From: Actinobacteria bacterium UBA2286
GTDB lineage: Bacteria > Actinomycetota > Coriobacteriia > Anaerosomatales > Anaerosomataceae
Reading direction: 5' to 3'
NCBI GenBank assembly: GCA_002345925.1
Contig: DDWM01000053.1
Location: 1-15,170, forward strand
Length of the DNA: 15,170 nt
Part shown: one piece after another, positions 1 to 7,025 of the stretch
Layout of the letters: the number at the start of each line of letters is the position of its first letter
Numbering within the stretch: position 1 is the first letter of the stretch
The notes under the pieces: model-generated
The model's input: the letters and a program-made list of their open reading frames with translations, nothing else
What the model was told of the DNA's origin: nothing
Databases searched by the model: none
Position numbers and translations under genes: made by a program

Positions 1-228
1 CTCGGCGATCTGCTCACCCGAAGCGCGGTCGACGAGATCATCGTGCTTGGTCTGGCGACTGACTACTGCGTCAAAGCGACCGTGCTCGACGCTATCGGCC
101 TCGGCTTTGGCGTTACGGTCGTGACGGACGGATGCCGGCCGGTGGAATTGGCGCCGGGCGACGGTGAGCGTGCTCTTGCCAAGATGCATGCCGAAGGCGT
201 GCGACTTCTTACCAGCGACAAAGTCTGA
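1..228 (+). CDS. pncA: Nicotinamidase / isochorismatase-family hydrolase, C-terminal part (5' end outside window)
   Basis: The frame is open from base 1 and ends at TGA 226-228, giving about 75 C-terminal residues; the true start lies upstream. It contains GLATDYCVKATVLDA, the hallmark of nicotinamidases, in which the Cys is the catalytic nucleophile of the Asp-Lys-Cys triad, with ATDYCV around it. The following VTVVTDGCRPVE and the late M-x-x-x-G-V stretch also match the family. By family knowledge it would deaminate nicotinamide to nicotinate in NAD salvage in the cytoplasm. The Asp and Lys of the triad and the metal site lie in the missing N-terminal part and cannot be checked. The next gene starts 19 bases downstream on the same strand, so co-transcription is likely. 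A broader isochorismatase-like hydrolase is the main alternative, but the ATDYCV context favours nicotinamidase. Confidence 0.85.
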   Translation, partial: LGDLLTRSAVDEIIVLGLATDYCVKATVLDAIGLGFGVTVVTDGCRPVELAPGDGERALAKMHAEGVRLLTSDKV

Positions 229-247
229 CAACTGACAGGAGAATCCA

Positions 248-829
248 ATGAAGGTTGTGGCATTCAATGGTAGCGCCCGCAAAGACGGGAACACCGCGAT
301 CCTGCTCGAACGCGTGTTGACTGAGCTTCGCTCGGCTGGAATCGAGACCGAGCTCATGCAAATGGCAGGCAAGAAGGTCCATGGCTGCACTGCGTGCATG
401 AAGTGCAGGGAGACGAAAGACAACCGCTGCTCGGGACTGCGGGACTTCGGGAACGAGTGCATCGAAGCGGCAGTTGCGGCCGATGGAATCATCATCGGTT
501 CTCCGGTGTACTACGCAGACATCACCGCCGAGACCAAGGCGTTCATCGATCGTCTCGGTTATGTGGGCGGCGCGAATCCGGGAATGCTGCGTCGCAAGGT
601 GGGTGCCGGGGTCGTTGCGGTGCGCCGTGCGGGCGCTATACACGCGTTCGACAGCATCAATCACCTCTTCTTCATTTCGGAGATGATCGTGCCCGGGTCC
701 TCGTACTGGAACGTCGGTATCGGTGGAGCGGCCGGGTCAGTGGAATCGGACGAAGAGGGTCTGCGCACGATGGATGCGCTCGGTCGCAACATGGCGTGGC
801 TGCTTGAGCGAGTGGCGGACCGCTCCTAG
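248..829 (+). CDS. Flavodoxin-fold NAD(P)H-dependent reductase, iron-sulfur flavoprotein type
   Basis: A 193-residue protein; ATG at 248 follows AGGAGA (237-242) at good spacing. The N-terminal NGSARKDGNTA (residues 7-17) is the FMN-phosphate loop of the NADPH-dependent FMN reductase/flavodoxin-like superfamily, and GSPVYYADITAETKAFIDR (84-102) is the second flavin-binding loop. Between them are Cys47, Cys50, Cys53 and Cys61, spaced C-x2-C-x2-C-x7-C. This is the compact cysteine motif that binds a [4Fe-4S] cluster in archaeal and anaerobe iron-sulfur flavoproteins, so a cytoplasmic electron-transfer role, perhaps in oxidative-stress defence, is inferred. Substrate and partner are unknown. It probably forms an operon with the nicotinamidase upstream. 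Its TAG stop (827-829) overlaps the stop of the convergent gene at 826. Confidence 0.88.
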   Translation: MKVVAFNGSARKDGNTAILLERVLTELRSAGIETELMQMAGKKVHGCTACMKCRETKDNRCSGLRDFGNECIEAAVAADGIIIGSPVYYADITAETKAFIDRLGYVGGANPGMLRRKVGAGVVAVRRAGAIHAFDSINHLFFISEMIVPGSSYWNVGIGGAAGSVESDEEGLRTMDALGRNMAWLLERVADRS

Positions 830-1401
830 AAGATCGACTGAAAATCCTCGAAGCTCTCCTGCAGATGGTCGAGGTTCCAGTCGTCGATCGACATGTAGAA
901 GCGCGGGTTGAAAACGAGCCCCATGTCTTCAGTGAGCGCGATGACCGCCGGCAACAACGCGTCGCGTTCGAGGCATGCGCTGAGGAGTTCGGGATTCACG
1001 AAGTCCTCCTCGGCAAGAGGTGGCGTCCAGAAGGTCTGCCGACCGTCTATCGTCACCACGAGGTCGAAGCAGAAGTTGCCCGCCGTGGAGATGCTGAACG
1101 TGATCTCCGGGTCATCTTCGAGCTGCTTGGTCCATGCCGAGCGATCTTTCGTGAGACCGGCAACGCGCGCGAGGGTGGTTTCGTCGATCGCCATGGAGCA
1201 CGGGTAGCCGGGGAGCGAATCGAGGACTTCGCGAAGGTTGAGGGCCGCGACGAGGACCCGCTCCATCATCGTCTCGCGCAAGATGCCGAGCGCGAGGTTC
1301 GCCTCGACGCGTGACCGAGCATTCACGACGACGTGCATCAGGTCTTCTTCGGCGTCGAGGTTCTGTCGAAGTAGGGGAATCGTTGAGAGTGCGTGGACCA
1401 T
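826..1401 (-). CDS. Unrecognised cytoplasmic protein, 191 residues
   Basis: I do not recognise the family. The start is chosen at ATG 1401 (MVHALSTIPL) because CAGGAG sits just upstream at correct spacing; an in-frame ATG at 1434 would add 11 residues but lacks a good ribosome site and falls inside a potentially structured leader. There is no signal peptide or membrane segment. The protein is acidic, with a helical N-terminal half (about 15-65), then a probable alpha/beta segment with ITFSISTAGNFCFDLVVTIDGRQTFWTPP (about residues 99-127), and an aromatic and acidic C-terminus. Two Cys and several Trp/Phe are scattered without a metal-binding pattern. It is transcribed divergently from the diguanylate cyclase at 1615, and its stop overlaps that of the flavoprotein at 829. 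Real coding is supported by the ribosome site, the tight convergent packing and plausible protein composition. Confidence 0.75.
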   Translation of the reverse strand: MVHALSTIPLLRQNLDAEEDLMHVVVNARSRVEANLALGILRETMMERVLVAALNLREVLDSLPGYPCSMAIDETTLARVAGLTKDRSAWTKQLEDDPEITFSISTAGNFCFDLVVTIDGRQTFWTPPLAEEDFVNPELLSACLERDALLPAVIALTEDMGLVFNPRFYMSIDDWNLDHLQESFEDFQSIF

Positions 1402-1473
1402 GGTTACTCCTGTGCGAGGTGACATGACTTTCATCGGCGCCTGGAGGTACTTCTTGAGTAATCCAGGTCACCT
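1402..1473 (-). promoter_or_regulatory. Potential structured 5' leader of the unknown gene
   Basis: Read on the minus strand, arms AGGTGAC (1473-1467) and GTCACCT (1423-1417) pair over 7 bp. Directly inside them CTGGA (1466-1462) pairs with TCCAG (1445-1441), and inside that TACT (1460-1457) pairs with AGTA (1451-1448) around a 5-base loop. The result is a long stem with a 17-base one-sided bulge (1440-1424). The outer helix ends about six bases before the AGGAG ribosome site. This is a manual fold with no energy calculation. It could be a translation-control element, or the DNA arms could be a protein site. I match it to no known riboswitch class. Confidence 0.35.
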
Positions 1474-1475
1474 TT

Positions 1476-1497
1476 CCGTTCGTCGCCCGATGAACGG
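1476..1497. repeat. Short inverted repeat CCGTTC...GAACGG
   Basis: CCGTTC (1476-1481) and GAACGG (1492-1497) form 6-bp arms around a 10-base spacer, in the divergent intergenic region between the unknown gene (start 1401) and the diguanylate cyclase (start 1615). It may be an operator half-site pair or chance. No convincing -35/-10 pair could be placed beside it. Confidence 0.25.
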
Positions 1498-1575
1498 TCG
1501 CTATCGTGACCATTTGAACTAGTGGTTCCGGACCGAATTACCCATCCACCAAGCAGCAACAGAGGAAACTGAGCA

Positions 1576-1594
1576 TTCGTTAGCGAATAACGAA
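1576..1594. promoter_or_regulatory. Inverted repeat TTCGTTA-N5-TAACGAA upstream of the diguanylate cyclase
   Basis: Perfect 7-bp arms (1576-1582 and 1588-1594) flank GCGAA, ending 20 bases before the GTG start at 1615. The A+T-rich arms contrast with the GC-rich surroundings, which favours a protein-binding operator over a terminator. A hairpin controlling translation of the cyclase is the alternative. No T-tract follows. Confidence 0.4.
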
Positions 1595-1614
1595 AGAGTG
1601 TCCGTCTGACGGGG

Positions 1615-2910
1615 GTGACGAAGTTGTCAGAGGAGCTCGATGCGCTGTGCCAGACCGGTGGTCTGCTCGACACCGTTGTCCGGTCACTTGAAGACGTGAT
1701 ATTCGTGCTGGACCTGTCATGTAGGTACTACGGCCTATGGGGCCGCTGGATCGAGCGCCATGCGGTCGACCCTGCAACCATCCTCGGCAAGACGTGCGAT
1801 GAGGTCTGGGCGCAAGATGGACACGGCGAGTTTGACGAGGTCAACCAGCAGGTTCTTGCCGGTGAAACGGTGGTCTTCGACCGATGGTTCGAAATGCCAT
1901 GGGGGCCGGTCTACTACCAGAGCACGCTATCTCCATTGCGTGGAGATGGGAACCAGATCATCGGAATCTGCGGCGTTCGCCGCGACATCACCGATCTGAA
2001 GCGCGCCGAGGATGCTATCCGGCGCGAGAAAGAGTATGCGGAGCACCTCATCGACAGCGCGAACGTGATGGTCGTGGGTCTGGATTCTGCCGGTGACGTG
2101 CGCTTGTTCAATACAGCTGCCGAGCTGGTCACCGGCTGGCATCGCGCAGAGATCATCGGCTCAAACTGGTTCGAGACGGTTGTGCCAAAGGAGCGGTTCC
2201 CTGCCGCCTGGGAGGCATTCCGGTCTCTGTACGCATGCGAAGTCGATGATGCGAGACCGCGGACGCTCCGTCGATGCTCCGAGGGACCTATCCTCACCCG
2301 TTCAGGCGAAGAGCGTACGATCTCATGGATGGACAGCGAAGTCCCCGAGGTCGGCCGCGAGCTCGACATCGTGTCATTTGGTGTCGATGTGAGCGAAGCG
2401 CGCATTCACGAGCAGATGCTCGAGCACCTTGCTACACATGACCCGCTGACAGACCTGCCGAATCGCCGTTCATTCGAGAGTGCACTCGGTCGCTCGGTGG
2501 CGCGGGCTCGCAGGGGCACGGTATCGACCCTGCTCTTCATCGATGTGGATGATTTCAAGGCCTGCAACGACGAGTACGGACACGCGTTTGGCGACGCCAT
2601 CTTGTCCGAGATAGCGTCGGAGCTGCAGCATCAGGTGCGTGAGCCGGACCTTGTTGCGAGAATCGGCGGCGATGAGTTTGCCGCGCTGCTTGAGGGCGCA
2701 ACGGTTGAGGCTGCCGAGGTTGTTGCGGCACGTATGCGTGCCGGGGTCGTATCCATGGCGAAGCGACATGGCATAGAGTTGGATCTGAGCATCGGATTGA
2801 TGGGCATGGATGCTGATTCGGACTTTGAATGCGTCTTGTCCGGGGCAGATACCGCGATGTACACCTCCAAGCGCTCCGGTGCTGGGGTCGTCGTGTTCGA
2901 ATCCTCATAG
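1615..2910 (+). CDS. Diguanylate cyclase with two PAS domains (PAS-PAS-GGDEF)
   Basis: A 431-residue protein. GTG 1615 is the first start after an in-frame TAA (1588-1590); the GGGG just upstream is a poor ribosome site, so the start is uncertain. A first PAS/PAC unit spans about residues 20-130 (ending GVRRDITDLKRAE), a second about 143-262, and the GGDEF domain about 271-430, beginning HDPLTDLPNRRSFE. The signature GGDEF is intact at 351-355, and the inhibitory I-site RxxD (REPD, 342-345) lies exactly five residues before it. By family knowledge it condenses two GTP into cyclic di-GMP and is product-inhibited, with the PAS domains sensing a ligand, redox state or light. No membrane segment or signal peptide is visible, so it is cytoplasmic. 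No EAL or other effector lies nearby. A 7-bp inverted repeat sits just upstream. Confidence 0.93.
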   Translation: MTKLSEELDALCQTGGLLDTVVRSLEDVIFVLDLSCRYYGLWGRWIERHAVDPATILGKTCDEVWAQDGHGEFDEVNQQVLAGETVVFDRWFEMPWGPVYYQSTLSPLRGDGNQIIGICGVRRDITDLKRAEDAIRREKEYAEHLIDSANVMVVGLDSAGDVRLFNTAAELVTGWHRAEIIGSNWFETVVPKERFPAAWEAFRSLYACEVDDARPRTLRRCSEGPILTRSGEERTISWMDSEVPEVGRELDIVSFGVDVSEARIHEQMLEHLATHDPLTDLPNRRSFESALGRSVARARRGTVSTLLFIDVDDFKACNDEYGHAFGDAILSEIASELQHQVREPDLVARIGGDEFAALLEGATVEAAEVVAARMRAGVVSMAKRHGIELDLSIGLMGMDADSDFECVLSGADTAMYTSKRSGAGVVVFESS

Positions 2911-2986
2911 CTTTCATCGCTGCCTGGACGCGTAGAGCCTGAAGCGCGAACATAGAGTACTCGCTCTTGATGGCATGGGAGGATCT

Positions 2987-3871
2987 ATGGCGCTCTGCAT
3001 GGTGACGGACAGCACGTCTTACTTGCCGCACGATATCCGCGAGCAGTATGGCATCACAGTCGTTCCGCTCTCGGTGGACCTCGACGGAGTCGAATACGTT
3101 GAGGACACGCCGGAGGCTGAGGGCTTTTACCGAGCGCTTGCGGCTTCCAAGTCGTTTCCGACGTCGTCGCAGCCAGCCGTCAGCGTACTTGTGGAGGCGT
3201 TCGAGGGCCCGGCTTCGCGTGGAGATGCCGTCGTGGGGGTGTTCCTCTCCTCGGAAATGAGCGGCACGCACTCAACCGCGCTACTGGCGCGCGACATGGT
3301 CAAAGAGCGGTATCCCGATGCAGTCATCGAGGTCGTGGACTCGCGCTCGAACTGCATGGAGCTCGGATTCGCCACGCTTGCCGGGTGTCGGGCCGCCGAG
3401 GCTGGCGGTAGCACCGCCGAGGTGGTCGCTGCAGTTCGGGCGATGATCGAGCGCACGCGGTTCCTCTTCGTGCCGGATACGCTCGAGTACCTCCGCCGAG
3501 GCGGGCGCATGGGCGGCGCGCAGGCACTTCTCGGCACGCTTCTGCAGATTCGCCCGATACTTACGGTCGCAGATGGCAAGACCGAGGTATTCTCCAAAGT
3601 GCGCACGAAGCGCAAGGCGCTGGCTGAGATCGTTGCGGCATTCAAGGCCGATATCGAGTCCAAGGGCTTTGTAGATGCTATCGTGCACCATATCGATGAT
3701 GAGGAAGAGGGCACGGAGCTCGCTCGCATGGTCGAGAGCGTGACCGGTGTGATGCCACGCGTGATCGGCCTCGGGCCGGTTATCGGAACGCATGTCGGAC
3801 CCTCGACGGCGGGGCTCGTTTACGCTACAGACAAGGAAATGCACAAGTCAGCCCGGAAGGAGCAGCCGTGA
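2987..3871 (+). CDS. DegV family fatty-acid-binding protein, first copy
   Basis: A 294-residue protein of normal DegV length. ATG 2987 (MALCMVTDST) is preferred to ATG 2975 because GGGAGG (2977-2982) sits four bases before it and would be inside the longer version. DegV hallmarks in order: DSTSYLP (8-14), PTSQP (58-63), SSEMSGTHST (88-97), EYLRRGGRMGG (167-177), LQIRPILTVADGK (186-198) and GPVIGTHVGPST (263-274). DegV/FakB proteins bind a fatty acid in a cleft and, in bacteria with a FakA kinase, present it for phosphorylation; no kinase gene lies in this window. The stop overlaps the next DegV start by four bases, so the two are surely co-translated. Confidence 0.92.
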   Translation: MALCMVTDSTSYLPHDIREQYGITVVPLSVDLDGVEYVEDTPEAEGFYRALAASKSFPTSSQPAVSVLVEAFEGPASRGDAVVGVFLSSEMSGTHSTALLARDMVKERYPDAVIEVVDSRSNCMELGFATLAGCRAAEAGGSTAEVVAAVRAMIERTRFLFVPDTLEYLRRGGRMGGAQALLGTLLQIRPILTVADGKTEVFSKVRTKRKALAEIVAAFKADIESKGFVDAIVHHIDDEEEGTELARMVESVTGVMPRVIGLGPVIGTHVGPSTAGLVYATDKEMHKSARKEQP

Positions 3872-4737
3872 CCGGCCGCCCCATATTGGTAATCGATTCA
3901 TGTTCAGACCTCACTGCAGCGATCGTGGACTCACTTGATGTCCATGAGCTGCATTTTCCGTTCTCGATCGCGGGCGAAGACCGCGAGGACGATTTCGGGC
4001 GGACGTTCCCGCATGTCTCGTTCTACAACGCGATGCGCGAGGGCAGTGAGCCGACGACAGCGCAGATCCCGCGTCCGGTCTTCGAGGAGGTCTTTCGCAG
4101 GGCCGCCGAGGCGGGTCGTACGGCGATCTACCTAGGCTTCTCTTCAGGACTCTCGGGCACATTCGATAGCGCCTTCCTCACGCGGCAGGCGGTGCTCGAG
4201 GAGTACCCCGAGGCGGATATCAGACTGATCGACACCTTCTCGGCATCGATCGCGGAGGGCTTGTTCGTGTATGAGGCTGCACGCATGCTGGCCGAGGGCG
4301 CGAGCGCCGATGAGCTCGTTTCATGGGCTGAGGCAAACCGGATGCGCGCAAACGGCTACTTCACTCTCGACAACCTGGAGTCGCTTAAGCGCGGCGGACG
4401 CATCTCAGACGCGGCTGCCGCAGCAGGTGCGATGCTCGACATAAAGCCGATCTTGCTGCTCGATCGCGAGGGCAAGCTTTCGCTCAAGCGAAGTGTCCGT
4501 GGCCGCAAGAAGTCGCTGTCGGCCCTTATCGACATCATGGCCGAGCGCGTGGAAACGCCCGTCGGCACCGTGGTCGTCGGTCATGCCGATGCCCCCGAGG
4601 ATGCAGAGAAGGTCCGCCAGATGGTGGTGGAGCGCTTCTCACCGGCCGAGGTTCTCCTGCTGGAGATCGGTCCCGTCATCGGTGCGCACGTTGGGCCCGG
4701 TATGGTGGCCGTGAGCTTCTGGGGCACCGAGCGCTAA
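3868..4737 (+). CDS. DegV family fatty-acid-binding protein, second copy
   Basis: A 289-residue paralogue of the preceding gene. GTG 3868 overlaps the upstream TGA (GTGA) and follows GGAAGGAG (3855-3862). Motifs: DSCSDLT (10-16), TTAQIP (63-68), SSGLSGTF (92-99), NLESLKRGGRI (169-179), DIKPILLLDREGK (191-203) and IGPVIGAHVGPG (267-278). The first motif is DSCSDLT rather than DSTSYLP, and the middle region differs widely from copy one, so this is an old duplication, perhaps with a different acyl specificity. Role as for FakB-like lipid carriers is known of the family; ligand is not visible. The TAA stop (4735-4737) overlaps the stop of the convergent carbamate kinase gene. Confidence 0.92.
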   Translation: MTGRPILVIDSCSDLTAAIVDSLDVHELHFPFSIAGEDREDDFGRTFPHVSFYNAMREGSEPTTAQIPRPVFEEVFRRAAEAGRTAIYLGFSSGLSGTFDSAFLTRQAVLEEYPEADIRLIDTFSASIAEGLFVYEAARMLAEGASADELVSWAEANRMRANGYFTLDNLESLKRGGRISDAAAAAGAMLDIKPILLLDREGKLSLKRSVRGRKKSLSALIDIMAERVETPVGTVVVGHADAPEDAEKVRQMVVERFSPAEVLLLEIGPVIGAHVGPGMVAVSFWGTER

Positions 4738-5681
4738 GGGACGATCCTGGTTCCGGCGCGGCCAGCAAGCGCGTCTTCGAGCACTTCGCAGCCGCAGATG
4801 ATGGCGTCTCGGCCGGTCGTACGCACGAACTCCGCGCACGCCGCGACCTTCGGCCCGATGCTCCCGCTCTCGAACTCCCCGGATGCGAGCAGGCGCTGCG
4901 CCTCGGCGACGCTTAGGCGGTCGACGGGTTGCGCGGCGTCAGTTCCCCAGCCGAGGTACACCTGCTTGGCTTCCATCAGGATGATGAGCGTGCGTGCGCC
5001 GATCTCGCGTGCGAGCAGGGCCGACGCCCAGTCCTTGTCGATCACTGCGTCGATGCCGGTTAGCATCCCGCGCTCATCCTCAACCACCGGTACGCCCCCG
5101 CCGCCTGCTGCGATCACGATGTCGCCAGCCTCCGCATTGCGCCCGATGCTGCCCGCCTCCACTATCCTGAGCGGACGAGGAGAGGCGACGACGCGTCGGT
5201 GTGAGCCGTCGCTGTTCTCCGCGAATGTCCAGCCCTCGGTGCGGGTGAGCTCGGCAGCATGCTCGGGCGTCCAATACGGCCCGATCGGCTTGGTGGGGTT
5301 TCCGAATGCGGGGTCCGTTCCATCAACAACGCATTGGGTGATGATGGTAACGACGGCGCGGTCGAGTCCGGCCTCGCGCAGAGCGTTGTGCAGGCTCATC
5401 TGCAGCATCAGGCCAAGTCCGCCTTCGCTGTCCGCGTCGGCTATGTAGAGCGGCATCGGCGCGACGCTTGAGCGCGCCGCCTCGTTTCTGATGACGATGT
5501 TGCCAACTATCGGCCCGTTGCCGTGGGTGAGCACCACGCGGTGCCCTCCGGAGATGAGGCTGGCGACATGTTGCATGACGTCATCAGCGCGGGTGAACTG
5601 CTCGGTGATGGTGCCGTCGTCGCCGCGTCGGAGGATGGCGTTCCCTCCGAGCGCGATGACGACAAGTTGCGACCCGGCCAC
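4734..5681 (-). CDS. arcC: Carbamate kinase
   Basis: A 315-residue protein of normal family length, amino-acid-kinase fold. GTG 5681 is preceded by an AAAGGGG stretch and starts 13 bases after the upstream gene ends. Family motifs: VVIALGGNAIL (7-17, nucleotide loop), THGNGPIVGN (52-61), DADSEGGLGLMLQ (82-94), TKPIGP (130-135), VIAAGGGGVPVV (189-200), GIDAVIDKDWASALLA (209-224) and SIGPKVAACAEFV (274-286). The Lys residues K131, K216 and K278 are in the places of the family's catalytic and ATP-binding lysines. It interconverts carbamoyl phosphate plus ADP with ATP, carbamate/CO2 and ammonia. The segment LMEAKQVYLGWG (235-246) differs from the common LTDVD-x-VY-x-N-[FY]-G near the nucleotide site. 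No arginine deiminase or carbamoyltransferase gene is beside it; the partner is the P-loop protein upstream. Confidence 0.93.
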   Translation of the reverse strand: MAGSQLVVIALGGNAILRRGDDGTITEQFTRADDVMQHVASLISGGHRVVLTHGNGPIVGNIVIRNEAARSSVAPMPLYIADADSEGGLGLMLQMSLHNALREAGLDRAVVTIITQCVVDGTDPAFGNPTKPIGPYWTPEHAAELTRTEGWTFAENSDGSHRRVVASPRPLRIVEAGSIGRNAEAGDIVIAAGGGGVPVVEDERGMLTGIDAVIDKDWASALLAREIGARTLIILMEAKQVYLGWGTDAAQPVDRLSVAEAQRLLASGEFESGSIGPKVAACAEFVRTTGRDAIICGCEVLEDALAGRAGTRIVP

Positions 5682-5693
5682 GTCGGGACCCCT

Positions 5694-7025
5694 TTAGCCG
5701 AGCTGGTGCTGCTGGCAGAAGGCATCCACGATGTCGTCCAGGGTAGGTTCTGAGGCATCTGTCACGGAGTACGTTGCGCGAACCGTCGGCTGCGGGATAG
5801 TGATCAGTCGGGACAGGTCGATCGGCGTTGCGACGATCACGACGTCACAGTCGCTTCCGGCGATCGTCAGCTCCAGGTCGCGCAGCTGTTCTGCCGAGTA
5901 ACCCATGGCTGGCAGCACCTCGGTGAGGTGCGGGTACGCGGCGAGCGTGCTTGCAATTGAGCCGACAGCGGAGGGCCGAGGGTCCACGAGAGACGCCACG
6001 CCGGCATCGCGCGCAGCGATGGCGCCCGCGCCATACGGCATGCCGCCGTGCGTGACTGTGGGACCGTCCTCGATGACGAGTACCCGCTTGCCCTTGACGG
6101 CGTCAGGATCGCTAAGTGTGATCGTCGAGGCGGTCTCCACCAGAACTGCGTTGTGATTGAGCTGAGCTGAGACCTCGCGAAGGCTTGCGACAGCGTCCGG
6201 ATCAGCGGTGTTCACCTTGTTGATCACGAGCACTTGAGCACGCAGGAAGTTCGACTCGCCGGGATAGTAGAGGCGCTCGTGACCGAGGCGGTGCGGGTCA
6301 AGCGCCACGATCTCAAGGTCGGACTTGTAGAAGGGGAGGTCGTTGTTCCCGCCGTCCCAGATGATGACGTCTGCTTCCTTCTCGGCCTCACGGAGAATAG
6401 CCTCGTAGTCGACGCCGGCGTACACCACGATTCCTTCTATCACGAGGTGCTCGTACTCCTCGCGCTCTTCGACGGTGACTCCAAAGCCGTCAAGATCCTC
6501 GATGCTCGCATAGCGCTCCACACGCATCTTGAGCAAGTCGCGGTATGGCATGGGGTGGCGGATATCCACCGCGCGCAGGCCGTGTCGCTTGAGCGCTTCC
6601 ACGACGCGCTTGGAGATGCCGCTCTTGCCAACGCCGGTGCGCACCGCGCACACAGAGATGACAGGCTTTGTGGAGGGAATCATCGTAGGATCTGCGCCCA
6701 GCAGTACAAAGTCTGCACCCTCGGCAATGACCAGCGATGCCTTGTGCATGAGATCGACGTGCGCGATGTCGCTGTAGGCGAAGACCACGCGCTCCACGCC
6801 TTGCTCGCGGATGAGTGTGACCAGCTCGCGTTCGTGGACGATCGGAATACCGTCGGGGTAAAGCGGTCCGGCTATCTCGGACGGGAAGGTACGCCCTTCT
6901 ATGCCTGGTATCTGCGTAGCGGTGAACGCCACGATCTCCGTGCTCTCGTCGTTCCTGTATCTGACGAGAAAGTCGTGGAAGTCACGACCGGCGGCGCCCA
7001 TGATCACTGTACGTGTGCGAGCCAT
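5694..7025 (-). CDS. Cyclic 2,3-diphosphoglycerate synthetase-like P-loop protein
   Basis: A 443-residue protein; ATG 7025 follows GAAGGAG at good spacing. The N-terminus is Rossmann-like (VIMGAAGRDFHDF, 7-19). A P-loop lies at 127-135 (AVRTGVGKS) with K134-S135, a Walker-B-like strand at 219-229 (DVIIWDGGNND), NKVN at 269-272, and a conserved GPTVTHGGMPYGAGAIAA stretch at 321-338. Its length and order match proteins annotated as cDPG synthetase, which in hyperthermophilic methanogens closes the ring of 2,3-diphosphoglycerate with ATP. Bacterial members have no settled function, and some databases call them GTPases. It is followed after 12 bases by carbamate kinase, with which it forms an operon, so a step that uses or makes carbamoyl phosphate is an inference. 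Chemistry here is unproven; membership in the family is firm. Confidence 0.85.
   Translation of the reverse strand: MARTRTVIMGAAGRDFHDFLVRYRNDESTEIVAFTATQIPGIEGRTFPSEIAGPLYPDGIPIVHERELVTLIREQGVERVVFAYSDIAHVDLMHKASLVIAEGADFVLLGADPTMIPSTKPVISVCAVRTGVGKSGISKRVVEALKRHGLRAVDIRHPMPYRDLLKMRVERYASIEDLDGFGVTVEEREEYEHLVIEGIVVYAGVDYEAILREAEKEADVIIWDGGNNDLPFYKSDLEIVALDPHRLGHERLYYPGESNFLRAQVLVINKVNTADPDAVASLREVSAQLNHNAVLVETASTITLSDPDAVKGKRVLVIEDGPTVTHGGMPYGAGAIAARDAGVASLVDPRPSAVGSIASTLAAYPHLTEVLPAMGYSAEQLRDLELTIAGSDCDVVIVATPIDLSRLITIPQPTVRATYSVTDASEPTLDDIVDAFCQQHQLG

Noticed and set aside
865..1314. 149-codon open frame on the + strand opposite the unknown protein
   Set aside because: No ribosome site; the minus-strand frame has a strong site and a more protein-like composition. 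Doubt remains small because neither product is recognised.
1402..1520. Cyclic-di-GMP riboswitch next to the diguanylate cyclase
   Set aside because: The conserved GEMM-type core elements are not present; only generic helices can be drawn.
2555..3271. 238-codon open frame on the - strand across the cyclase end and first DegV gene
   Set aside because: It spans two well-identified genes and their gap and is very Arg-rich, a shadow.
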